NCBI RefSeq assembly: GCF_033807575.1
Contig: NC_084721.1
Span: forward strand, 2,790,001 to 2,854,000
DNA from: Cydia pomonella
Lineage: Eukaryota > Arthropoda > Insecta > Lepidoptera > Tortricidae
Direction of reading: 5' to 3'
Length of the DNA: 64,000 nt
Position 1 is the first letter of the stretch. The number at the start of each line of letters is the position of its first letter. The notes under the pieces were generated by a model. It saw nothing but the letters and a program-made list of their open reading frames with translations. It searched no databases and was not told the DNA's origin. Positions 43,090 through 53,221 of this stretch are shown piece after piece. Position numbers and translations under genes: made by a program.

Positions 43090-44112
43090 ATGGCGATGAA
43101 AAAGAAATTAGAAGAATTAAGGACTGTACTCGAAAAAATCAAATACGTGAGAGAAGGTATCAATGTCACCGAAACCACATTATCTAAAATGTGTTTATCA
43201 CCACAAGAAAAACAATGTGCGGCTAATGTCCAGAATGAAAAGGTGCTAGCAGCGACAGCAAAAGTGGACAATATACACACAAAACTAAGTGAACTAGAAG
43301 AACAAATGAAGGCGGAATTGAATAATATCAAAAGGCCAGAATTTACATCACCTAAATTTCGCCATCCGCTAAATTTTCTTGAAGATCTAACCGATTACTT
43401 AGAAGATATACCTAGTGAATATCGCACAGTTGAAAACATAGTTGATTGTTTACAAGGAGACGCTTACAGTTGGGCAATAATATTTAAAGAACGTTGGTCG
43501 AATATTGAAGATTTTAAGAAAGATTTTCTTGAATACTACTGGGGCCACGCCGAACAGAGCCTGCTGAGGAGAGAAATTGTTTGCGGTGTATGGGATAGTA
43601 AACGAGAGACTATGGCAGAGCACTTTACTCGTCTGGAAGCTCAAGCAAAATTGCTTACCAGGAAAATCGCCGATGAAGACTTGATATTCGACATCATGAG
43701 TCATTTTTCAGAGATTGTCCTAAGTAAGTGGCAGGTAAGTAGGCAAAGAACTATATCAGCAGCAGTTGCTTTTCTACAGCAAATGGATAATGAACTGCCA
43801 GATAAGTGTAAAAGTACTAAACCGAAAATTAGACAACCGATATCTGATGACAACGTAATAGATCTAAATGATACAGATGAAGATTATGACGATATCGATG
43901 ACGCACCTATGGTGCGTTTTAATGAACAACACAATAAACACATAGTCAGTTCAATTGAACAATGCGAAAAGTTGGTAAAAGAAACTGTAATTATTCCGAC
44001 TCAATTAACAGAAAAGAGTAAAGAAGCCCTTAGTCAGAGTTCAGGTAATCAAATAATAAACATTAATGCTCAGAAACCAGTGTGGGAAAAGATGTGGACA
44101 AACTGGCCATAA
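43090..44112 (+). CDS. Gag-capsid-like protein, candidate domesticated retrotransposon Gag (340 aa)
   Basis: An intact frame runs from ATG 43090 (ACAATGGCG context) to TAA. It remains open 31 codons further upstream, but that part has no Gag-like character and crosses the splice acceptor, so the 43090 start is preferred. Residues 1-82 are Lys/Glu-rich and likely coiled coil (MKKKLEELRTVLEKIKY; KVDNIHTKLSELEEQMKAEL). Residues 85-235 resemble a Ty3/gypsy-type capsid: FRHPLNFLEDLTDYLEDIPS, LQGDAYSWAIIFKERW, DFKKDFLEYYWG, LLRREIVCGVW, MAEHFTRLEAQAKLL. Residues 253-273 are acidic (DLNDTDEDYDDIDD). There is no CCHC knuckle, protease, reverse transcriptase or visible LTR nearby. Alternatives: a lone gag remnant of a young LTR element, or a host Arc/PNMA-like gene. 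Capsid family likely; domestication moderate. Confidence 0.65.
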   Translation: MAMKKKLEELRTVLEKIKYVREGINVTETTLSKMCLSPQEKQCAANVQNEKVLAATAKVDNIHTKLSELEEQMKAELNNIKRPEFTSPKFRHPLNFLEDLTDYLEDIPSEYRTVENIVDCLQGDAYSWAIIFKERWSNIEDFKKDFLEYYWGHAEQSLLRREIVCGVWDSKRETMAEHFTRLEAQAKLLTRKIADEDLIFDIMSHFSEIVLSKWQVSRQRTISAAVAFLQQMDNELPDKCKSTKPKIRQPISDDNVIDLNDTDEDYDDIDDAPMVRFNEQHNKHIVSSIEQCEKLVKETVIIPTQLTEKSKEALSQSSGNQIININAQKPVWEKMWTNWP

Positions 44113-44764
44113 AGAATATAAACTTATTTATGACAAAATTAAACAATGTACTTAAAATTACTTACCTAAAATAACTGTCTGAAATTATTGTAACTATACT
44201 TAGGTGGTAGTATAACCCTTGGAGTGGTAGGCCGTCGACTCCCAGCCGATTATGTCATTTAAATTTCAAATTTGATTAATTGAAATAAAATCGAAATTCC
44301 AATCACTCAAAAACTACATATACATATGCCACTTGAAGAGTTATGACCAGGAGACGACGTTGTGTTACCATGACGTATTTGTATTGTCTTTTTACTTTGT
44401 TTTAATTTAGTGTTGATATTCCATGTATTTTATAGAATTTAAGGGTATTTACTTTTATATCGTAATATAACTAAAATATATCATATACCTATATACGTTT
44501 TTTAGAATAAATCGAAGCACGATTGTTTTGTGTATACGATAATCTTATGGTATGTACTTGTAATAAAGTGTGTAAATAGCTTATAAGATATATTCTTGTG
44601 AAGTTTTGATGTACTTATTAAATATTTTCAGTAATAAATATCTGTGATGGAATAAGCGTATTATTAATAACCTGCGTGTGTTATTTTTTGCAATAAGCCA
44701 TAGGTACTTCTGTTACCTACACCTAAATAAATGTATCTAACTGCATCTTTAAAGTACTTATATG
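44113..44764. other. Presumed 3' UTR and AT-rich spacer
   Basis: No ORF or recognised repeat. The first ~450 bp may be the 3' UTR of the Gag-like gene. Confidence 0.35.
44562..44567 (+). terminator. Candidate poly(A) signal for the Gag-like gene
   Basis: AATAAA about 450 bp after the stop, with a second AATAAA near 44634. In AT-rich DNA this is weak evidence alone. Confidence 0.4.
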
Positions 44765-44882
44765 TGACCGCGGCCGTTAGAACTTTCTTCGCTTGCCATA
44801 AGGTTAAGATTTGCTTGTATCTTTATAAGAGTAGCCTGACAAGGCGTCCTTATGGCAAGCGACAAAGTGGGACGTTTAGCTA
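44765..44882. mobile_element. Hairpin MITE (CTTGCCATAAGG arms)
   Basis: The left arm TTCGCTTGCCATAAGG pairs with CCTTATGGCAAGCGAC on the right. The outer sequence CCGCGGCCGTTAGAAC is matched in a half copy at 61731-61772 (CCGCGGCCGGCAAAACGTCC, CACTTTGTCGCTTGCCATA). Confidence 0.7.
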
Positions 44883-45009
44883 ATAATTAAAAGCAACAGT
44901 AAATGGTGAAACCTAATATTTTTGCCCCGGTAAGTAGAATTGTCTATCAGGAAATCATAATGAACGTCTATAAACCATTAATCAATAAAAATGTCAGTCG
45001 GAATCCGAA

Positions 45010-45165
45010 TGTCACCTTAAAGGATGTCTCTTGCTAGGACGGACCGGGCCCGGGACGTGGCCTCCGACACTTTTTTTTATGACAGGTGATCACGTGATCT
45101 CTATAGAAAAGTGTCAGACTCGGACGCCCCGGCCCGGGTCCGGACCGGTCTACCGTGAGTCATAC
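45010..45165. mobile_element. GC-rich palindromic MITE (CCGGGCC arms), copy 1
   Basis: Left AGGACGGACCGGGCCCGGGA then CGTGGCCTCCGACAC; the right inverse arm is GTCAGACTCGGACGCCCCGG then CCCGGGTCCGGACCGG. The centre is GGTGATCACGTGATC. Relatives at 49357-49532 and 54867-55295. Confidence 0.75.
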
Positions 45166-45169
45166 GAAA

Positions 45170-45508
45170 TCATGAATCTAGTATTTAGTATGGATTGGGC
45201 ATAAGTGGTGGGGGGAACTGACAGAAAAGGATAGTCTTATATATCTTTCAGTAGGAGTAGCAGAAAAAGCGTTATTATTGTTTGTCCTTGGCACAGTTAC
45301 ATTTTTTTATTCCCTACCGTTAATTTTAGTATGGTTTACGGTGGGCAATAAATAAGCCGACCAAGTTACGTGGTTGTTTTTGGTATGTTGACGGGAATGT
45401 TAAAACGTGTTTTTAATTTTGACACATTGCGTATGTTCTGGCCCTCACGGGTGCACGTGTATTAATATACGCGCTAATGCACATCTATACGATCCTACCA
45501 TCTATGTA
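45170..45508 (+). mobile_element. Dispersed repeat (ATGAATCTAGTATT family), + copy
   Basis: ATGAATCTAGTATTTAGTAT to GATCCTACCATCTATG matches the inverse complement of 54580-54866, including GTGGGGGGAACTGA, TTATTATTGTTTGTCCTTG and GGCCCTCACGGGTGCACG. No coding frame. Class unknown. Confidence 0.75.
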
Positions 45509-45679
45509 CAAAATGTCTAATTTTAAAACGAAATGCTTAAATTACATGAAACTTGGCATGAACATAATTACGTAACGAGCGAGTTTTTGTATATAAAACT
45601 TCTATGCGCTCTTTTTTCTTTGTTTTAGTATGCTAACTTATGCACCTAAGTCGGAGGCTGAAAAAAGTTGTCGGGTCTT

Positions 45680-45768
45680 TTTTTACTACGTCGGTGGCAA
45701 ACAAGCATACGGCCCGCCTGATGGTAAGCAGTCTCCGTAGCCTATGTACGCCTGCAACTCCAGAGGAT
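45680..45768 (-). mobile_element. LINE 3' tail fragment, minus strand
   Basis: GTCGGTGGCAAACAAGCATA, CGGCCCGCCTGATGGTAAGC and CGCCTGCAACTCCAGAGG form the tail of the KGRQRACN LINE. It is fused at 45769 to a SINE body without spacer. Confidence 0.75.
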
Positions 45769-45922
45769 ATAGGATATTTGTTCCTACGTCATGGATGATT
45801 TCTATGTATCTAAGTATTTGTATATTATATATAGTTGTCTGAGTACCCTCAACACAAGCCTTCTTTACTTGTGGGACTTAGTCAATTTGTATAAAAACGT
45901 CCCTAATAATATTTATTTATTT
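45769..45922 (+). mobile_element. tRNA-derived SINE, copy G, head missing
   Basis: Starts within GGATATTTGTTCCTACGTCA and keeps the body with small deletions (GCCTTCTTTACTTGTGGGAC) and a (TATT)n tail. Confidence 0.8.
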
Positions 45923-46113
45923 GTGCACAGTCACCATCAATAGTAGCGGATAAATCAACGCGTCATCAGTTACTGATATTCAATACACATACAGATTTAT
46001 GTATACAAATATACATACATAAATCTCTAAAATTCACGTTCAAAGTATATATTTTACAGCCTTAATTGTTCTACATATATAACCATCCCTATATGACTTA
46101 TGACGACCCTTAT

Positions 46114-46390
46114 GACGACCGGTTTGGCCTAGTGGTGGGTAGTGACCCTGCCTACGAAGCTGATGGTCCTGGGTTCAAATCCTGGTAAGGGCATTTGTTC
46201 GTGTGATGAGCATGGATATTTGTTCCCGAGTCATGGGTGTTTTCTATGTACTTATTTAAGTATTTATATATTATATATAATATATCGTTGTCTAAGTACC
46301 CTCAACACAAGCCTTATTGAGCTTACTGTGGGACTTAGTCAATTTGTGTAATAATGTCCTATAAATATTTATTATTTATTTATTATTTAT
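46114..46390 (+). mobile_element. tRNA-derived SINE, copy H, full length
   Basis: The A box has a 3-bp insertion (GGCCTAGTGGTGGGTAGTG), the B box GGTTCAAATCC is intact, and the tail ATTATTTATTTATTATTTAT is expanded. GACGACC also occurs directly upstream (46102-46108), possibly a partial target duplication. Confidence 0.88.
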
Positions 46391-46579
46391 TATGTGAAGC
46401 TGTTACAGAATGCTAGTAATACTTTTGAAGCGTTGTTTGATCCGCTACTTTTGATGCTAACTGTACACATTTGCAAGGGCAGACTCAAACTAGAAACCTT
46501 AAAAGACTAAAGTTGGCTCGATAGAAAAAAGACATAAAATGTCTAATTTTCATTTATTTTCAGTTGTCTATCGTTACTT

Positions 46580-47230
46580 TGCATACCACAACAACAATCT
46601 ATTTTCTGATATAAAAAAGCTGGACACCTATCACCTTAGATGTTTAAGACATATACTCAGAATCAAATGGCGAGACAAAGTTCCAAATTCTGAAGTCCTG
46701 CGTCGTTCTGGCCTCTATGGTATGGAGGCTCTACTAATGCAGCGACAGCTAAGGTGGTGTGGACATGTCCTCCGTATGGATGACCGCCGGTTGCCCAAAA
46801 CCGTATTCTACTCTGAATTGGTGGAAGGCAAACGCAAGCACGGCGGTCAGCATCTGCGTTACAAGGACGTGCTCAAACGACACCTGAATGCTTGCAACAT
46901 CAACCCTGAGCGCTGGGAGGAGCTTGCTGCAGACAGAGCATCTTGGCGGTCCACCATTTTTAACCACATCAAATCGTTTGAGGAAAGCCGCCTCAATGCC
47001 TTAGATACCAAACGCCAACAACGTAAAGAGAGACCGAAGCCCTCTTACACGTATACATACAACGCGTCTGGCCAACTCTATTGTAACACCTGCAAAAGAG
47101 TCTTTAAGACCAAGTTCGGCCTGGCCAGCCACATTAGGGCCCATAATCGGCGTAATCCGTAATTGCTGAGGTCGCCGTCATCGAAATCGATAAGGAGGAC
47201 TATATACTATACTACCACAACAACAACAAT
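46580..47230 (+). mobile_element. 5'-truncated LINE C-terminus ending in a C2H2 zinc finger
   Basis: The open frame to the stop at 47160-47162 encodes KLDTYHLRCLRHILRIKWRD, LRWCGHVLRMDDRRLPK, KRKHGGQHLRYKDVLKRHLN and DRASWRSTIFNHIKSFEE. These are blocks from the region after the reverse-transcriptase domain of a LINE ORF2. The last 25 residues form a zinc finger, YCNTCKRVFKTKFGLASHIR then AH, with C-x2-C-x12-H-x3-H spacing. The frame stays open upstream to 46539, but that part lacks LINE similarity. The 3' end has a (CAA)n tail at about 47215. No palm domain remains; a coding-intact fragment, not a host gene. Confidence 0.85.
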
Positions 47231-47710
47231 TTAAATAGAAGTATATTTTCAGAGTAATTGAGATACAACGTAAAAACCCGCCTGACGGCCATATCTTTTG
47301 TTCCCTTTTAGCTCACGTTAGTAAGTTTTAGTTTTTTTTTAATTCTAGTCCATTCCCTAGGCTTTTGATTCGGTTTATTTGCTAGCTGCCAGATTTAAAC
47401 TTTAGTTTATCCTTTGTTTTACCGTGAAAATGGCTGGTTGTCAATCTAATAAATTGATAGCCAGCCTCGGGCATCCTTCCGCGGGGGATCCTTCCCAATT
47501 TCGCATGTATTTACAAAAACGCATTAAATACTATAAATCAAATTAACAAATTGTTATTTTAGAATTGGCTTCCAGAGTGTTTTTAACACTTACCCATATT
47601 GAGTAAGCTGAATGTGTTGGTCATGAGTACGGAATAACTTTTATTATCGATCCAACCCCGAAAGAGCAAAAAAAATCCTATCACACAGAAAACATCGATT
47701 AGCCTAAATA
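47231..47710. other. No gene seen
   Basis: AT-rich. A short palindrome (AATTGATAGCCAGCC versus GGCTGGTTGTCAATC) at 47430-47465. Confidence 0.35.
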
Positions 47711-47974
47711 CATGGTGAAATCTGAACCACCGTTCATACTCTACGTAATGACTTTATAGGTAATACTGAACAACTTTTTTTTTTACTTGGAAAACAAACA
47801 GGCAATATAGTACAATAAAATAATTAATTTAGATAATACACACCCAAAATAGTTTCCACTTATGAAACAGGTATTTTTTTTTCGCGATTTAGGTATTGGT
47901 CCCATAGTAAAAGTTGTTTAGTATGACCTATAAAATCATTACGTAGAGTATGAACGGTGGTTAAAGTTTCACCC
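47711..47974. mobile_element. TIR element with long inverted arms, TA flanks
   Basis: The left arm ACCACCGTTCATACTCTACG, TAATGACTTTATAGGTAATA is mirrored by right TATGACCTATAAAATCATTA and CGTAGAGTATGAACGGTGGT. TA flanks the ends, suggesting a Tc1/mariner-type MITE. The interior is T/A-rich and non-coding. Confidence 0.8.
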
Positions 47975-48902
47975 TATATATGAATTGCCATATTTTGCGA
48001 TTTTGGACGATGATGGTCTCATAATACAAATTGGTCAGTATCTAATTATGTATTACCTCTTGTTTTATTGTTTGTTTGTCTCTTTGTTTGGTAGGGGGGT
48101 GCTGTAGCAAAATTGCTACATAATCAACATCTGTCGGTTTAAAACGACCAGCAGGCAGACTTTTAGTTCTACTATTTTAAAGTGATTTTATAAATTTTGT
48201 AAATTTTAATTTTTTATACAGGGTGAAATCAAACTGATTTTTTTTTAAATGTTTTAAAAATTATACGTAAACTGCAAAAGTTTTTGTTTTACTGCACTAC
48301 CTAATCACACACCTCACACACTACCTCACGCAATATGGCTAAGGGCAGACAAATATGCCTACATAAATATACCGTGAGTTTTCCACCAGAAAATTAGGCA
48401 AGTTGCTTAAATGATATTATGTATTAGTAAAAATACTTGACTTTCTAGTACTTGAGTAGTAGTTTAAATTGTACCAGCCTCTTTTTCTGAAAGTAATAGG
48501 TATACCTGCATCGCTTCTACATTTACAAGTACCTAGGTAACTATCTGAGATTAGGGTACGAACGGTTTTTGAGCTCAATACAGCCTGGAATGTTCCACAT
48601 TTTTTATGTAAACGTGTTCAAACCTTGCTGAAGGAAAAACCACTTAGTAAAGCTCATTTAAACATGCAATATTATACCTTATTTAAAGATCTTAAAGACT
48701 TTGATAAGTGGTTATGTTATCGTGGTATTTGAGGATGGGAAAGATGCCAACTCGCACCTTCTTTAGGGAACGTTAACGAGATTTTCAAGGTATTTTAAGA
48801 CTATTGTTTTGTGTTGAATATTTAATGATACTGATTTCAAGCTTGTTCGGAGAAAGTGTTAAATTTGTATACTCATTCAAGTAGATACAAGACGTACAGT
48901 CG
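47975..48902. other. No gene seen
   Basis: AT-rich. ACAGGGTGAAATC at about 48218 is an isolated TIR-like end. No ORF of note. Confidence 0.4.
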
Positions 48903-49180
48903 AATGAATAGAAGAAGAATAGAATAGAAAAACGTTTATTGCAAAACCATCTACAAACAGCACCACATTAGAAAACAAAAAAAAAGTAAGAAAGAAGATC
49001 TAATACACTAAACAGTTATCACTACTTGTAACTTATACTAACATGCAATAGTTACAGTGATGATGCTGTAATAGAGGCTATAATTGGACACCACTCAGCA
49101 TATGCTCCAACATATATATGCTACAGCGCTGGTCTTCCGTGGAGCCCAGGGCAAGAAGATAGCTCGGAACAGTAAAGGCA
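48903..49180 (-). mobile_element. Probable LINE 3' UTR, minus strand
   Basis: Minus strand ends GCAATAAACGTTTTTCTATT then CTATTCTTCTTCTATTC, a retroelement-like polyadenylated end. Upstream is non-coding. Family not identified. Confidence 0.4.
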
Positions 49181-49356
49181 GTGTCAGACAGTGATTTAGC
49201 AATATCGAATGCACAAACATGTTTACAAAACAATGTTCCAAAAATATATTTACACGCTTCTATGAATTCATCGTATATATTATGATATTATTAATTTGAT
49301 ACGAATCTCAGAGTGCTTAAAAAAGAAGAAGGGGCGAAGAAAAAGTGAGTAATCCT
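49181..49356. other. Unassigned spacer
   Basis: AT-rich, nothing recognised. Confidence 0.35.
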
Positions 49357-49532
49357 TTAAGGATGTCTCCCTCTACAACGGTACGGGTCCAGGCTGGCTA
49401 AGGCGTCAAACACCACCCCACGGGTGGGTGGATGTCACGGGAACGTGCTCACCGATCATCCATCAAAGAAAACGAAGTGTTGGACGCCTCGGCCCGGACT
49501 CGGACCTTTCATAGTGTAAGTCATCCTATAAG
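49357..49532. mobile_element. GC-rich palindromic MITE (CGGCCCGGAC arms), copy 2
   Basis: Left AGGATGTCTCCCTCTACAAC and GGTACGGGTCCAGG; right GTGTTGGACGCCTCGGCCCG then GACTCGGACC and GTAAGTCATCCT. The centre is GTGGGTGGATGTCACGGGAA. Confidence 0.7.
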
Positions 49533-50043
49533 GGGAAAACCTTAGATCATCGCGCAGGTTAGTGTGCCTGGTACAATGTTTGGGGACAGCACAGGGGACC
49601 ATGGATGCAGCAAGTGTGATGGGCACATTTATGACCGGCTAATCCCATTATAGGACTTGTACACGTCGTGGAGATTCGTTTTAATAAGCTAAATATCTTG
49701 TTTATATGCATTATTATTTGTAATGCCATGCGATAAATAAATATATTTTTTATTATTATTTTATTTCTAGAAAAAACTTAAGTGTCTTAATATGTATACC
49801 TACGTATACATATTTTTTCGCCAAACTGTGGATAGTTTGTTGGCGAATAGTGCGCTCCAAAATAAAGCTAGCAATGTTGTGTCATACCTACTCATACATT
49901 ATACAAACTTATTTTAGTAGGTGTTTTTGTAGTAGGTTTTATAATAGTGGTGTAAGCGGAATTGCATAATATATTTAGACACGCCATTTCGATCTCTTTT
50001 TAGCCGGACGAAAATCCTATATAGTAGATACCCCTATAATGTC
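49533..50043. other. Possible retroelement tail, no gene
   Basis: 49600-49745 ends GCGATAAATAAATATATTTTT, like a retroelement 3' UTR. No coding frame. Confidence 0.35.
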
Positions 50044-50290
50044 GACGACCGGTTTGACCTAGTGGGTAGTGACCCTGCCTGCGAAGCTGATGGTCCCGGG
50101 TTCAAATCCTGGTAAGAGCATTTGTTCGTGTGATGAGCATGGATATTTGTTCCTGAGTCATGGGTGTTTTCTATGTATTTAAGTATTTATTAATATATAT
50201 ATATCGTTGTCTAGGTACCCTCAACACAAGCCTTATTGAGCTTACTGTGGGACTTAAGACAATTTGTGTAATAATGTCCTAATATAAATT
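50044..50290 (+). mobile_element. tRNA-derived SINE, copy I, full length
   Basis: A box TGACCTAGTGGGTAGTG (one mismatch to the family), B box GGTTCAAATCC, full body, and a tail ending in an A-run (about 50290). Confidence 0.9.
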
Positions 50291-50851
50291 AAAAAAAAAA
50301 TGTAAGGAACCGGTAGTGGGACACTAAGCCACAAATTCTGTAAAATAAGTATCTAAAACTAGTTTATAAACACTGGCAACATTTTACTATAAACAAGAGT
50401 CATAGAGCTGCTTAAGTGTGAAGTTTCTTTAAATTTCCTTTTTTTTTGAAGAAATTTGCGCCAAGCTAAAAGTTTTCGTGGCACTGAAAAAAATAATTAA
50501 TAAGAATTCTTAACTCCGCTAAGAGAGGTGAGTATGTATTTTAAATTATAATAAATTATTTACTTCTTGTATATTAGAATGTGTTTTGTGAATTGCATTT
50601 ACCATGGGATTAGGTATACAACATTGTGTTACTCCAGAGATGTAAAAAAATGGATATTTTGCCCGATCCCATTATAGGAGCTGTAAAACTGCATGCATAC
50701 CTCCTATGATGGGACAATCTTATACAATGATGCTTGCACTGCCATTCCATGTTTAAATAATACATAAGTAAAATGTAGCTAACAAACATGTCAGCTATTT
50801 AAAAATTTTGTAATTGACGTTTGTGGCAGTAGGTATGGTATGATAGCATTA
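50291..50851. other. No gene seen
   Basis: AT-rich unique-looking sequence. Confidence 0.4.
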
Positions 50852-51014
50852 GGCCGGTTGTAGATGTCCGGCGTTTTCGCCGGAAACCGGACCGTGTTAC
50901 GCGACTACGTCCGGTTTTGTACATGGCTACCGACAGCTACACCCAAGAAAACCAGACATCGTCGCCTAACCCGGACAATTGTCCGGCGAAAACACCGGAC
51001 ATCTACAACCGGCC
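50852..51014. mobile_element. PIF/Harbinger-like MITE with TTA target duplication
   Basis: TIRs GGCCGGTTGTAGATGTCCGG and CCGGACATCTACAACCGGCC, flanked by TTA at 50849-50851 and 51015-51017. A 3-bp TTA/TAA TSD is characteristic of PIF/Harbinger. 163 bp, GC-rich; short frames across it on both strands are by-products. Confidence 0.88.
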
Positions 51015-51017
51015 TTA

Positions 51018-52068
51018 CTGCTATCCGCATTTCTGCTGTAAATGTCAAAAGCGATGTTGCTGCGTGTAGTATTGACATTAGCGGCAGCAATGCAGTCGGC
51101 AGTCATATCGCGCTGCAATACTGCTGCAGTAATGCTGGCGCAGTCTAAATATGAACGGTACCTTAAGATCTTGTTTAGACGACACGCAAGCACGCATGAG
51201 ATTTTAGCTAGATTGCGGACTATTGAGGTTAATACATTGAATTCTTCCGACCGATCAAATACCGCAAGATAATGAATCGACTTCTCTGTCTATCTCTCAT
51301 CATCTAAATGAGCCCTAATATATTGAACTGTCGAATTAAATACATTTATTTTAAAATAATATCGTCTTTCCCTATTCTCATTCTAATATTTCAGATCGCT
51401 AGGGTCATGTACGAGTATTCATGTCCCATTATAGGGGACCCATCACTGGTTCCTTTCCATTACCGGGGTTCCATCAATGGAGCTTTGTGGTCCATGACTG
51501 GAGTACCTAACTAAATCTACTGTTCTATCCAGTTTTTTTATACCCCTTTGTATACGATAAAATACTAGAGTTAACTGCGAGTAGTAGACCAACAAAAACA
51601 AACGAAACTGTGGTGCTTTAACTAAACACACAGTTTTGTAGTTTCTACTTCGGCGGTAACTTCCCATTATGGTCGCTATGGCTGTCCGCTGGCTCTATTA
51701 AATACTGAGTAAAAAATACTTGTTAAAAATATTAGGTACCTACATTAAGTATGTAAAATGTCCTTTTACAGTGCCCTTACGTTTTCGCTCTAGTTTTTAT
51801 TGTTTCATAAATGAGGTGCTTATATTATTAATACTTTTTCATAAATTCCTACTTCAGCGGTAATTTTTTTACCATTCCTACGGTCTCGAAATCTTTGGTA
51901 GGTTCATGTGTCATCCACGATGACGCGCAGATTTGTCAAGTCTACCCTTTAATAACATGACAATATGAGTCAAGGCACGCGTCTTCTTGAATGACATGAT
52001 GTATCTATTAGTCTAGTAGTTGTCGTGGCCATTTTGGACACCGCTGTAATTTTACTTAGGACCTTAAT
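51018..52068. other. 1 kb without recognised gene
   Basis: Overlapping short frames at 51042-51667 on both strands lack motifs. Unassigned. Confidence 0.4.
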
Positions 52069-52225
52069 GCCAATTCGAACTTACATTTACATTGCGAAAT
52101 CAAAATTATGGTATTTTGGTGTCATTCACCGTCTTGCTCGCGCAAATACTTGTACAAACAAGTACGAGCGAAATACACTAACGTATAATAACAAAATCAC
52201 ATCAAAAGGTAAGTTTGAATTGGCC
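52069..52225. mobile_element. Palindromic MITE (GCCAATTCGAACTTACAT family)
   Basis: Left GCCAATTCGAACTTACATTT, right AGGTAAGTTTGAATTGGCC. Interior TTGCTCGCGCAAATACTTGT / ACAAGTACGAGCGAAATACA. Same family as 33391-33526. Confidence 0.8.
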
Positions 52226-52876
52226 TCTTTACACTTCTTAAAAGATATTTCGATACCGAAGTGCTCCCTACAAATTTAAAATACTAAGTATTAAAATACT
52301 TGTAAATAAAATAGTCGCAGGTAAAATACTCGCCATTAAAATGGTCCGTCACTAAAGGCAGTGGAACAGACCCTCGTTCCTAAATGCGTCGTAGCTATTT
52401 GGGTCACCTCGCTGTGACTGTGACGTCATTTATGACTTCATGGAGTTCTGGTTAAAAAAGTAGCTAATGTGTGTCCTCATTTGGGCGGCCAAGGGCGAGA
52501 AGAGTCAATATTTGTGGACCAGTATCCATGGGCCAGTGTATAGTGGAACATGGCACAAATCGGAACGTTGGAATTTTGCAAGTTGAATATAAATAGTCAT
52601 AGCCATAGTTTTTCATTTGCTAGAATAATGGTACAGTGTAGAGGTAGACATAATTTATTAGTTCAACATAATTCACCTCTATATTGGTATTCAAAACTTT
52701 ATACAAACATGTAGAATCATTGTAACATACACATATAGCACATGAAAATGTCAACTTAAAACATATTTAAATAAGTTAAAATATTGTAATGGACTATATT
52801 ATAGTACCATACAACGTACGTACATGTTAGTTATGTACGTAGTTAGTACAGTATAGGTGTATGATGACATGAAGTT
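52226..52876. other. No gene seen
   Basis: AT-rich, with repeated AAAATACT(T/C)G words at 52265-52340. No ORF of note. Confidence 0.35.
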
Positions 52877-53208
52877 CATCATCATCATCTTCCTGGTATT
52901 GTCCAGTCTGGGCTTTTTTTCCGCGGCTCATGGGAGCCTGGAGTTCGCTTGGCAATTAATCCCAAGAATTGTCGTAGGCGCTAGTTTTATTTAACGAAAG
53001 CGACTGTAGTCTGACCTCCCAACCCAGTTAATAAACTACAGCCTTATTGGAATTAGTCCGGCTTCCTCATGATTATTACTTCACCGAAAAGAGACTTATC
53101 AGTCAAATGAAATATTGTACGTTTAAAAAAATCTCTTTGGTATGAGCCAGGGTTTGAGCCCTCGCCCTCCGGATTGAAAGTCGCACGTCCTCACCGCTGC
53201 CAACGCTT
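52877..53208 (-). mobile_element. tRNA-derived SINE of a second family, minus strand
   Basis: On the + strand: (TCA)n, CTGGTATTGTCCAGTCTGGG, TAGTCCGGCTTCCTCATGAT, CAGTCAAATGAAATATTG, then the tRNA-like head AGGGTTTGAGCCCTCGCCCT and GTCGCACGTCCTCACCGCTG. The B box read on the minus strand is GGGCTCAAACCC. The A box side is partly lost at the junction with the LINE at 53222. Confidence 0.7.
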
Positions 53209-53221
53209 TTTTATATATTTA

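Noticed and set aside
44765..44882. Hairpins as microRNA precursors (here and at other MITEs)
   Set aside because: The hairpins are termini of multi-copy palindromic elements; MITE-derived small RNAs are possible but nothing in the sequence singles one out.
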